Positions 27,115 to 35,023 of a stretch of 38,999 nucleotides of DNA are shown one piece after another. The notes below the pieces were generated by a model. It had not been told where the DNA came from. It did no database searches and was given only the letters and a program-made list of their open reading frames with translations. The stretch lies in NCBI GenBank assembly GCA_028875125.1, contig JAPPGC010000082.1:1-38999 (forward strand), given 5' to 3'. The position numbers and the translations under genes were made by a program. This stretch comes from Bacteroidota bacterium (GTDB lineage: Bacteria; Bacteroidota; Rhodothermia; Rhodothermales; Bin80). How positions within the stretch are numbered: position 1 is the stretch's first letter; the number at the start of each line of letters is the position of its first letter.

Positions 27115-29025
27115 ATGAGCAAGATTATTGGAATTGATCTGGGAACCACAAACTCTGTCGTCGCTGTCCTGGAAGGAGGCGAACCCAAGGTCATTGAAAA
27201 TACCGAAGGCGGGCGCACAACCCCGTCGGTCGTGGCTTTCAAGAAAGACGGTGAGCGACTTGCTGGAGGCCCCGCCAAAAGGCAGGCGGTTACCAATGCC
27301 GAGAATACCATCTTCTCGATCAAGCGCTTTATGGGCCGCAGTTATTCTGAGGTGCCGGGCGAGCTCAAGACTGTTCCTTATAAGGTTGTAAAAGGAGAAG
27401 GCGGAACCGCCCGCGTGAGTATTGAGGACAAGACCTACACGCCGCAGGAAATTTCGGCAATGATACTGCAGAAGCTCAAGAGCACTGCAGAAGATTATCT
27501 GGGAGAAAAAGTCACGGAGGCAGTCATTACCGTACCTGCCTACTATAACGATGCCCAGCGGAAAGCAACCAAAGAAGCGGGGCAGATTGCGGGATTGAAT
27601 GTTCGGAGAATCATCAACGAGCCTACTGCGGCTGCACTCGCTTACGGCCTTGGAAAGCAGCAGCAAGATCGTACGATTGCGGTATACGATCTCGGAGGAG
27701 GAACCTACGATATCTCCATCCTCGAACTTGGGGGCGGCGTCTTTGAAGTCAAATCAACAAACGGCGATACGCATCTCGGTGGCGATGATTTTGATCAGCA
27801 GCTGATCAACTATCTTGCCGACTCATTCCAGCAGACTGAGGGCGTAGACCTGCGCGCCGACAAAATGGCGCTCCAGCGACTGAAAGAAGCCGCAGAGAAG
27901 GCCAAAATAGAACTCTCAAGCAGTACGCAGACCTCAGTCAATCTGCCGTTCATTACTGCAACCGCAGATGGTCCAAAACATTTGACCGACACGCTTTCAA
28001 GGTCAAAAATCGAGCAACTGATCGGCCACTTGGTGAAGCGCACTGTCGCTCCAATGGAGAAAGCCCTGGAGGATGCCAAACTCAATCGAGATCAGATTGA
28101 CGATGTGATCCTGGTTGGCGGTTCTACGAGGATTCCTCTTGTACAAGAGACCGTTAAGAAATTCTTCGGCAAGACACCGAACAGATCTGTTAATCCAGAT
28201 GAGGTTGTGGCGATGGGCGCGGCTATCCAGGGTGGTGTGCTGTCTCAGGATATCAGTGACGTGCTGCTCCTTGACGTAACCCCGCTGAATTTGGGGATCG
28301 AAACGCTGGGCGGAGTTATGACAACGCTGATTGAAGCAAATACAACTATCCCAACACGGAAGCAGGAAATGTTCTCAACTGCAGCTGATAATCAGCCTTC
28401 GGTGGAGATCCATGTACTGCAGGGTAACCGGGATCTGGTAATTCACAACCGAACTATCGGAAAATTTCACTTAGATGGAATTCCTCCGGCAAGGCGTGGA
28501 ATACCACAAATAGAGGTCGCCTTTGATATGGACGCAGACGGAATACTGAACGTGAGTGCAAAGGACAAGGCTACAGGCAAGGAGCAGTCCATACGCATCG
28601 AAGCATCCAGTGGGCTTTCGGAAAGAGAGATTGAGGAAATGAAACAGCAGGCCAAAGAAAATGCGGCCGAGGATAAACAGCGGCGTGAGGAGATTGAACT
28701 GCTCAATAAAGCGGATACGCTGATTTATACTTCCAAAAACAATCTCTCCGAGTACGGAGAAAACCTTCCTGACGAGAAAAAAGCAAAGATAACTTCTGCG
28801 CTGGAGCGCCTGGAGGGACTGCACGAATCCAAGAATTTTGGAGAACTGGAGAGCGGCATTGATCAGCTCAATGAGGCCTGGACAGAAGCGAGTCAGGAGA
28901 TTTATGCTGCACAGCAGGCGAAAGCCCAAGAAACTACCGAGGCTACATCAGACAATGGACAGACCTCCGAGGAGGACGTGATTGATGATGCCGATTTTGA
29001 GGTTGTTGATGACGAAAACAAGTAG
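27115..29025 (+). CDS. dnaK: molecular chaperone DnaK (Hsp70)
   Basis: A 636-residue Hsp70. The ATPase domain begins [13 protein letters not shown] and contains [27 protein letters not shown] and [11 protein letters not shown]. The substrate domain has [17 protein letters not shown], and the C-terminus ends in an acidic [10 protein letters not shown] tail. It folds and protects proteins in the cytosol with DnaJ and GrpE, neither of which is in this window. The start ATG 27115 and the length are standard. No CIRCE element was seen upstream, so heat-shock control through HrcA is not supported by what I can see. The stop is 3 nt from the tatD stop on the other strand, with no hairpin between. 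Confidence 0.97.
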   Translation: MSKIIGIDLGTTNSVVAVLEGGEPKVIENTEGGRTTPSVVAFKKDGERLAGGPAKRQAVTNAENTIFSIKRFMGRSYSEVPGELKTVPYKVVKGEGGTARVSIEDKTYTPQEISAMILQKLKSTAEDYLGEKVTEAVITVPAYYNDAQRKATKEAGQIAGLNVRRIINEPTAAALAYGLGKQQQDRTIAVYDLGGGTYDISILELGGGVFEVKSTNGDTHLGGDDFDQQLINYLADSFQQTEGVDLRADKMALQRLKEAAEKAKIELSSSTQTSVNLPFITATADGPKHLTDTLSRSKIEQLIGHLVKRTVAPMEKALEDAKLNRDQIDDVILVGGSTRIPLVQETVKKFFGKTPNRSVNPDEVVAMGAAIQGGVLSQDISDVLLLDVTPLNLGIETLGGVMTTLIEANTTIPTRKQEMFSTAADNQPSVEIHVLQGNRDLVIHNRTIGKFHLDGIPPARRGIPQIEVAFDMDADGILNVSAKDKATGKEQSIRIEASSGLSEREIEEMKQQAKENAAEDKQRREEIELLNKADTLIYTSKNNLSEYGENLPDEKKAKITSALERLEGLHESKNFGELESGIDQLNEAWTEASQEIYAAQQAKAQETTEATSDNGQTSEEDVIDDADFEVVDDENK

Positions 29026-29028
29026 TCT

Positions 29029-29829
29029 CTAGACACTGTCGGGATAGAACAGTCGCCGGGCTGTGGCGGAAGTGACCTCCGCCACCTCGGCGACTGTGCA
29101 GTTATATATTTCTGCAATTTTCTCGGCAACTAGTTTTACCCTGGCCGGCTCATTGCGCCTGCCCCTGTATGGAACCGGTGTCATGTAGGGAGCATCTGTT
29201 TCGAGTACGATCTGATGCAACGGAACATCGCGCAGCATATCCGCAACACCGGAGTTCTTGAAGGTCACCGCACCGCCAACACCTATCAGAAACCCTAGTT
29301 TGGCTGCAGCTTCCGGTAACCAGTCTGGACCAGTAAAGCAGTGGAATATCCCGCGCGCGCGTCCATCATCGAATGGAGGCAATTCCCGCTCAAGTATTCG
29401 GACGGCGTCGCGATGAGCATTGTATTGATGCCGCTTATCCCTAAGATGTATAATCAAAGGCAGTTCAGTCTCCGCAGATAACCGAATATGTCGAGCAAAA
29501 AAATCGGGCTGCCTTTTGTCGAAGTACTCGTCCCAGTAGTAATCTAGTCCGCATTCTCCCACCGCAACCACCTGGGGCGTTTCGCACAACTGGATAATAT
29601 TGTCAAAATCATCGTCTGCCGCCTCCGGGATATAAGTTGGATGAATGGCAGCCATTGCGCGCAGGTTGTCGTACCGAGCACACAGATTGAGGGCAAGGTG
29701 TACTGACTCTACATCAATGGCAGGTACAAAGATCTCTCCTACCCCAGCCTCATGTGCGCGTGCAAGAACAGTATCTAGGTCGTCTACAAAGCGGCTATCA
29801 TACATGTGCGCGTGCGTGTCAATCAGCAT
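29029..29829 (-). CDS. tatD: TatD family metal-dependent hydrolase / DNase
   Basis: A 266-residue TIM-barrel hydrolase of the amidohydrolase superfamily. All TatD metal ligands are visible: DTHAH near the N-terminus (residues 4-8), Glu in GECGLDYY, His in LPLIIHLRD, His in FHCFTG, and Asp in LETDAPYM. The last motif is followed by GRRNEP, the usual nucleotide-contact segment. Members act as 3'-5' exonucleases or on D-aminoacyl substrates in the cytosol. Its start is ATG 29829. The 3' end nearly touches dnaK (3 nt between stops). Its promoter must lie in the 165 nt shared with the divergent DoxX-esterase gene. Confidence 0.9.
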   Translation of the reverse strand: MLIDTHAHMYDSRFVDDLDTVLARAHEAGVGEIFVPAIDVESVHLALNLCARYDNLRAMAAIHPTYIPEAADDDFDNIIQLCETPQVVAVGECGLDYYWDEYFDKRQPDFFARHIRLSAETELPLIIHLRDKRHQYNAHRDAVRILERELPPFDDGRARGIFHCFTGPDWLPEAAAKLGFLIGVGGAVTFKNSGVADMLRDVPLHQIVLETDAPYMTPVPYRGRRNEPARVKLVAEKIAEIYNCTVAEVAEVTSATARRLFYPDSV

Positions 29830-29994
29830 GTGATTATCGGTTATTGATTAAATATTAAGTCGTTAGAGGGAAATAGGACGCTGTTGATACAGATACCCTC
29901 ATGATACCCCGACATCCATAATCAGTAACGCTCAGAAAATCTCTTGAATCCGTACCTTGGACTTTCACATTCTCAAACAGAACTTTGATCAAAC

Positions 29995-31281
29995 ATGATC
30001 TGGAACAAATTAAGCAAGCATGCTGACTTGGGTCTGCTCATATTTCGAGTGGGTTTTGGACTTGGCATGTTGATCTTCCACGGCTGGGGTAAACTAACGG
30101 GCGGTCCTGAGGCGTGGGCTAATGTTGGTGGAGCTGTGGAGATTTTCGGTATTGGTTTTGGCCACACATTCTTTGGATTCCTTGCAGCCCTGGCTGAGTC
30201 AGTTGGTGCTATATGTATTGTGCTTGGACTATTCTACCGCCCGGCATTGACTGCTCTTGGTTTGACCATGCTCGTGGCAACCCTGATGCACATTACCACT
30301 GGACAGGGAAGCCCTGCACATGCCATCAAAAACCTGTCCATTTGTGCAGGTATGCTGTTTGTTGGCCCCGGTAAATACAGCCTGGATTGTGGCCTCGGAC
30401 GAAAAGCTACAGGATCTGCCGCAGTATTGGCACTGGCCTTATTCCTCGTTCCCGGTAGCGCTATTGCGCAACACAGCACCGTGCATGACGAACTGAAGCT
30501 GCAGAGCGATATCCTGGATTCAGAACGAAAATACGCAGTCTATCTGCCACCGGACTACCATACAAGTGAGCGCAGTTATCCGGTTCTTTACTTGCTGCAT
30601 GGTGCAGGAGATGATCAGACTGGCTGGATTCAGTTTGGTGAAGTCCGTCATATCGCGGACAAAGCAATCCGAGCAGGGAAGGCAACGCCAATGGTGATCG
30701 TAATGCCCGACGCGAATACCGGAGTTCGTGGTTATTTCAATGACGTGAGCAACACTTGGCGGTACGAAGACTTCTTTTTTGAGGAGCTGATGCCCCATGT
30801 AGAAGAGCGATTCCGAATCAAGTCCCAGAAACGCTATCGCGCAGTTGCTGGACTCTCAATGGGCGGTGGCGGCTCTTTCATGTACGCGCTTCACCGACCT
30901 GACCTCTTCTCCTCCGCTGCACCACTGAGTGCCTGGGTTGGACCCAGTTCGGTAGAGCAATACAAGAATACTATGGAACGATGGGGAAATGACATATCAA
31001 CTGTTTCAGACGAGGAGATTGAATCCTATGTGAAACGGCACAATGCAGTAGAACTGATCCGGTCGCTGCCGGCAGAGGATATCGGATCAGTCCGCTGGTT
31101 CATAGACTGCGGTGACGACGATTTCCTGTATGAAGGCAACTCGCTGGCACACATTGAAATGCGGAAACGCGAAATCCCACATGAATTCCGCATCCGGGAT
31201 GGCGGACACACATGGACCTACTGGCGTGATAGCCTGCCCACAGTGCTTCACTTTGTTTCACAGGCATTCCATCAATACTAA
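29995..31281 (+). CDS. DoxX-domain / alpha-beta hydrolase esterase fusion protein
   Basis: A 428-residue single frame joining two families. Residues 10-135 are a DoxX-type membrane domain with four helices (RVGFGLGMLIFHGWGKLTGG, then LAESVGAICIVLGLF). A further hydrophobic stretch, residues 139-158, ends in GSAIAQ and resembles either a fifth helix or a former signal peptide. Residues about 165-428 are a putative esterase (PF00756-like): nucleophile Ser288 in GLSMG, acid Asp373-376 and His405 in GGHTW. The hydrolase would lie outside the cytoplasmic membrane, tethered by DoxX. No frameshift or internal start that separates them is evident. It leads an operon with the DUF5916 and cytochrome-Vgb genes (13- and 17-nt gaps). 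The substrate is unknown. Confidence 0.82.
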   Translation: MIWNKLSKHADLGLLIFRVGFGLGMLIFHGWGKLTGGPEAWANVGGAVEIFGIGFGHTFFGFLAALAESVGAICIVLGLFYRPALTALGLTMLVATLMHITTGQGSPAHAIKNLSICAGMLFVGPGKYSLDCGLGRKATGSAAVLALALFLVPGSAIAQHSTVHDELKLQSDILDSERKYAVYLPPDYHTSERSYPVLYLLHGAGDDQTGWIQFGEVRHIADKAIRAGKATPMVIVMPDANTGVRGYFNDVSNTWRYEDFFFEELMPHVEERFRIKSQKRYRAVAGLSMGGGGSFMYALHRPDLFSSAAPLSAWVGPSSVEQYKNTMERWGNDISTVSDEEIESYVKRHNAVELIRSLPAEDIGSVRWFIDCGDDDFLYEGNSLAHIEMRKREIPHEFRIRDGGHTWTYWRDSLPTVLHFVSQAFHQY

Positions 31282-31294
31282 TAGGACTAAGGCT

Positions 31295-33553
31295 ATGCCT
31301 CAGCCGGTAAAATGGCGTGCCTTACTGCGTGCCGCAATTGTGGTCTGCGCAGTGTTTCCATTGATGTCAGCGAGGTCCCAATCTCAATCTGTTGAGACCG
31401 ACTCCCCCTTTATTCCAACAAGGCTTACCGGTCCTATCGAAATAGATGGATTTATCAACGATTCGGCCTGGGATGAGATTGTCCCACTGCCTCTGGTCAT
31501 GTACGAACCTATATTCAGAGGGGCTCCGTCTGAGCGAACGGATATTCGTATTGCCTATGACGATCAGTATCTGTACTTGGGAGGAAATCTGTATGACAGT
31601 AATCCGGATGGAATTCGAGCTAATTCTATGTACCGGGACTTGTATAGTGGTGATGACACCGTAAGTCTCATATTGGATACTTTCAATGATCGTCAAAATG
31701 GACTGTGGTTCTTTACCAACCCAAATGGGATTCGTGCCGATATGGCCATTTCCAATGATTTGGAGGGAAGTGTAGGAAGCCCCTTTGGAACTGTCATTAA
31801 TTCGAGCTGGAATACATTTTGGGATGTAGCTACACAGGTGACAGATATGGGATGGTCCGTTGAAATGCGGATACCCTTCACCAGTCTGGGTTTCCAATCC
31901 GAAGAGGGAGTAGTTGAGATGGGCTTTTCGGTGACACGTCAGATCGCAAGGAAAAACGAAACCCAAGTTTTTCCTGCAATACCGCCGAATTGGAACATGT
32001 CCTTCGCTAAGCCTAGCCAACTTGGCCGTATCCAATTGCGCGACGTACGCGCAGGGCGCCCGTTATATATCACGCCCTATGTATCAGGCGGAGGCGCTAC
32101 GGAAGCCAATCTCCTGGAAGACGAATCAAAGTATGAACACAAATCAAACTTGACCGGAGATATAGGAGGTGATGTGAAGTACAATATCACCAACAACCTG
32201 ACACTCGACTTAACTGTCAATACCGACTTTGCACAAGCGGAGGCAGATGACGAGCAGGTCAACCTGACTCGTTTTTCCCTTTTCTTCCCTGAAAAGCGCA
32301 GATTCTTTCAGGAGCGTGCCGGAATCTTTGATTTCCGAACGGCAGGACGGTTCGACAGACTCTTCAATACACGTCAGATTGGCCTATACGAGGGAGAAAC
32401 TGTGCCCATATTTGGAGGGGCTCGCCTTGTGGGTCGTATTGGTAGCTGGGATGTTGGGGCTATTAACATGCAAACCGCTGCTGCTCATGGGAATCCATCC
32501 GAAAATTTTGGCGTCTATCGTCTACGTAAACAGGTATTCAATCCCAATTCATACGTGGGTAGCATGGTCACCACAAGGATTGCATCAAATGGATACTGGA
32601 ATGCTGTGTACGGCCTTGATAGCCAGATTAAGGTAGGCAGCCGAGAGTACCTTGAATTCAAGTGGGCGCAAGTGTTTGACGAAGCCGTTCCCAATATCAC
32701 GCTTCGAGACAACAGCTATGCGCGTGCACGTATTGAGCGGCGAACTGAGATCGGATTTGCATACTCCCTGTCATCGACTTGGGGAGGGCCCAATTTTGAA
32801 CCCGGTATGGGGTTTGTCTCACGTACTGGCTTCATCCAGCCATTCTTCACACTCAGTTACGGCTGGTTTGCTAGCGAAGCTTCCAAGGTTCTGTCTATGC
32901 GTCCACGTCTCTTGCTTGCACAATTCCGGCGTGACTCGGATGGCAGCCTCGAAACTGGCGCTTATTGGTTCAGCTGGTTCGTTTCGATGAAATCTGGAGC
33001 ATTTCATACATTTGAGGTGCAAGCACGCACGGAAGACCTACATGAAACCGTAGAATTCCCCGAGGACACTGAAGTGCCTATCGGCAAATACAGTTTCTAT
33101 AATCTCGGATGGGAGTATATGGCACATAGTGGACGTCTCTTTCGTGTGGATGGGTCTGCGACGGTCGGAAATTTTTACGACGGTACCAATATTGAAATTC
33201 AGGCAGAGCCCACATGGAACCTCTCGCGTCATCTAGAGCTTGGGGCAACCTATCAGTTTAATCGTGTACGATTTCCAGACAGGGGGCAGGCCTTTTTTGT
33301 GCATGTCGCTCGTATTCGGACACAGATTGGTTTTTCGACACAAGCCAGTATTAATGCCTTCCTGCAGTACAATACTGCATCTGATGTGGTCTCAGCAAAT
33401 GTTCGATTTCGCTACAACTTCCGCGAAGGAAATGACCTCTGGATAGTCTATAATGAAGGACGCAACACCGACCGTCTGAGTAGTGATCCAGAATTGCCAT
33501 TCCTGGACGGTCGAAGAGTACTCATGAAGTACACCTACACATTTATCCGTTAA
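31295..33553 (+). CDS. DUF5916 outer-membrane protein with CBM9-like domain
   Basis: A 752-residue exported protein. A signal peptide (LLRAAIVVCAVFPLMSARSQS) ends near residue 30. Residues about 46-230 form a family-9 carbohydrate-binding-like domain (GPIEIDGFINDSAWDEI, YDDQYLYLGGNLYDS). The rest is a DUF5916 beta-rich region with LTLDLTVNTDFAQAEADDEQ and FFPEKRRFFQE, the most conserved part of this family, and a C-terminus ending in aromatic YTYTFIR, as in outer-membrane barrels. The family is common in Bacteroidota and its function is unknown. ATG 31295 is chosen because it begins the signal peptide; the frame is open to 31112 inside the upstream gene. It starts 13 nt after the DoxX-esterase gene and ends 17 nt before the cytochrome gene. 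Confidence 0.85.
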   Translation: MPQPVKWRALLRAAIVVCAVFPLMSARSQSQSVETDSPFIPTRLTGPIEIDGFINDSAWDEIVPLPLVMYEPIFRGAPSERTDIRIAYDDQYLYLGGNLYDSNPDGIRANSMYRDLYSGDDTVSLILDTFNDRQNGLWFFTNPNGIRADMAISNDLEGSVGSPFGTVINSSWNTFWDVATQVTDMGWSVEMRIPFTSLGFQSEEGVVEMGFSVTRQIARKNETQVFPAIPPNWNMSFAKPSQLGRIQLRDVRAGRPLYITPYVSGGGATEANLLEDESKYEHKSNLTGDIGGDVKYNITNNLTLDLTVNTDFAQAEADDEQVNLTRFSLFFPEKRRFFQERAGIFDFRTAGRFDRLFNTRQIGLYEGETVPIFGGARLVGRIGSWDVGAINMQTAAAHGNPSENFGVYRLRKQVFNPNSYVGSMVTTRIASNGYWNAVYGLDSQIKVGSREYLEFKWAQVFDEAVPNITLRDNSYARARIERRTEIGFAYSLSSTWGGPNFEPGMGFVSRTGFIQPFFTLSYGWFASEASKVLSMRPRLLLAQFRRDSDGSLETGAYWFSWFVSMKSGAFHTFEVQARTEDLHETVEFPEDTEVPIGKYSFYNLGWEYMAHSGRLFRVDGSATVGNFYDGTNIEIQAEPTWNLSRHLELGATYQFNRVRFPDRGQAFFVHVARIRTQIGFSTQASINAFLQYNTASDVVSANVRFRYNFREGNDLWIVYNEGRNTDRLSSDPELPFLDGRRVLMKYTYTFIR

Positions 33554-33570
33554 CCCCTTCGAGAGCAACG

Positions 33571-34806
33571 ATGAGCACCTCCTTGATCTATTCCTTACGT
33601 CTCACGCTAAGCTCATTACTGCTCGTGCTGATGAGTACAGCATCAATTTCTGCCCAGAACCGACAAAGTACTCCACTTCCAGAGGGACATGCAAAAGTAC
33701 TTGTAGAGCAGGCATGCACATCCTGCCACACGATCAGTGCTATCACTAGATCGGGGTTTGATGGCGTAGAAATGTGGCGGTCTGTGCAGGAGTCGATGAT
33801 TCAGTTACCCGAATCAGATGCCATCAGTATCGCCGAATACCTGGCTGAACATTTCCCTGCACGCGATGATCGGAAGCCAACCCTGGTTGATGGACCAGTT
33901 GAAATAGATATTCAGGAATGGACTGTGCCTACGCTGGGACAGCGCTCTCGGGATCCAATTGAAGCACCGGATGGATCCATTTGGTGGACTGGAATGTGGG
34001 CAAGCCTGGTAGGACATCTTGATCCTGTAACTGGCAACATGAAAGAATATCCCCTACCCCCTGAGGCAAGACCTCATAGCATTGTCCCCGATGAGGATGG
34101 CTTTATCTGGTACACCGGAAACAGTAACGGTACAATTGGCAAACTTGACCCGGCAACAGGAGACATTACTGAGTATCCAACCGAAGCAGGGGATCCACAT
34201 ACGGCAGTTTTTCATCCGAATGGTGACCTTTACTTCACTTCCCAGAGAGCGGCAATGCTGGGAAGGCTGAACCCTGTTACTGGAGAGCTCAAAGAAATAC
34301 CGACCGAGCCTCGCCCTTACGGTATCATCGTGGCTCAGGACGAAACTGTATGGATTGCCTACAATGGCACCAACAAACTCGGAGCCATGAATCCAGAATC
34401 AATGGAGGTCCAGTACTATACTGTGTCTGATCCAGATACGCGCATCCGTCGACTAGGTATTGACTCAAAGGGGATTATCTGGTTCGTGAACTCTTCCAAA
34501 GGGCGAATTGGCCGACTTGATCCTGCAACCGGTGAAATCAAGGAATGGGAGTCACCAAGTGGACCACGCTCCCATCCGTATTCTTTGGCTGTGATCAATG
34601 ATAAAATCTGGTACAATGAGTCTGCCATGCGCCCTGATGCTTTGGTTCGTTTCGATCCAGAAACAGAATCTTTCCAGAGCTGGGCTATCCCCAGTGGTGT
34701 GGGAATCATCCGGCATGTATGGGTTACACGCGAAAACAAGCTGCTCATCCACCAGAGCAGTTCCAACCGAATAGGCCTGGTAACCATAAAGGAACTGGCT
34801 AATTAG
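33571..34806 (+). CDS. cytochrome c / Vgb-like beta-propeller fusion protein
   Basis: A 411-residue exported protein. After a signal peptide (about residues 1-29, ending SISAQ) comes a short c-type heme domain with CTSCH at residues 49-53. A candidate Met axial ligand is Met76 in ESMIQLP. From about residue 112 there are repeated units of the virginiamycin-B-lyase (Vgb/streptogramin lyase-like) propeller: GHLDPVTGNMKEYPL, GKLDPATGDITEYPT, GRLNPVTGELKEIPT and GRLDPATGEIKEWES. Such repeats make a seven-bladed sheet that binds ligands. The heme suggests an electron-transfer or sensing role in the periplasm. It is the third gene of the DoxX-esterase operon. Assay-level function cannot be inferred; true Vgb catalytic residues were not checked. 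Confidence 0.82.
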   Translation: MSTSLIYSLRLTLSSLLLVLMSTASISAQNRQSTPLPEGHAKVLVEQACTSCHTISAITRSGFDGVEMWRSVQESMIQLPESDAISIAEYLAEHFPARDDRKPTLVDGPVEIDIQEWTVPTLGQRSRDPIEAPDGSIWWTGMWASLVGHLDPVTGNMKEYPLPPEARPHSIVPDEDGFIWYTGNSNGTIGKLDPATGDITEYPTEAGDPHTAVFHPNGDLYFTSQRAAMLGRLNPVTGELKEIPTEPRPYGIIVAQDETVWIAYNGTNKLGAMNPESMEVQYYTVSDPDTRIRRLGIDSKGIIWFVNSSKGRIGRLDPATGEIKEWESPSGPRSHPYSLAVINDKIWYNESAMRPDALVRFDPETESFQSWAIPSGVGIIRHVWVTRENKLLIHQSSSNRIGLVTIKELAN

Positions 34807-34920
34807 GGATGAAGTAGGAAGGAGTGTTGGTCGCGAATATAATTCCCATTTAGAAGTACTAACCGTAGGGCAGATCTACGTGTAGACCGCGACTTTTTGA
34901 TATTCGGGTATTATTCCGCC

Positions 34921-35023
34921 AGGGTACACGTGGGCGACCAGTTTGATCAGCGCTCATAGTGAGGTATCGTAAGTTGTGATGCCGGGGGCTAGGATTGCAT
35001 GCATCCGGAGAGGGTGACGAACC
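34921..35023 (+). repeat. 5' leader shared by the two WD40 genes, copy 1
   Basis: Upstream of the first WD40 gene: blocks AGGGTAC, GGGCGA and GTGAGGTATCGTAAG (34959-34973) and the Shine-Dalgarno GGAGAGGGTGA (35007-35017), followed by CGAACC and the ATG. The same blocks in the same order precede the second WD40 gene (38076-38186). The region before it (34807-34920) contains TCTACGTGTAGA but no clear terminator for the cytochrome operon. Confidence 0.75.

Noticed and set aside
26977-27666. A 229-codon minus-strand frame over the start of dnaK
   Set aside because: It overlaps the conserved DnaK ATPase domain and has no family features, so it is a shadow frame.
31367-32035. A 222-codon minus-strand frame inside the DUF5916 gene
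   Set aside because: No recognisable domain, and the sense frame encodes a signal peptide and conserved family segments.
34870-34905. TCTACGTGTAGA and flanking bases as a terminator
   Set aside because: The loop would be too small, the stem is AT-rich, and the T-run comes too far after it.
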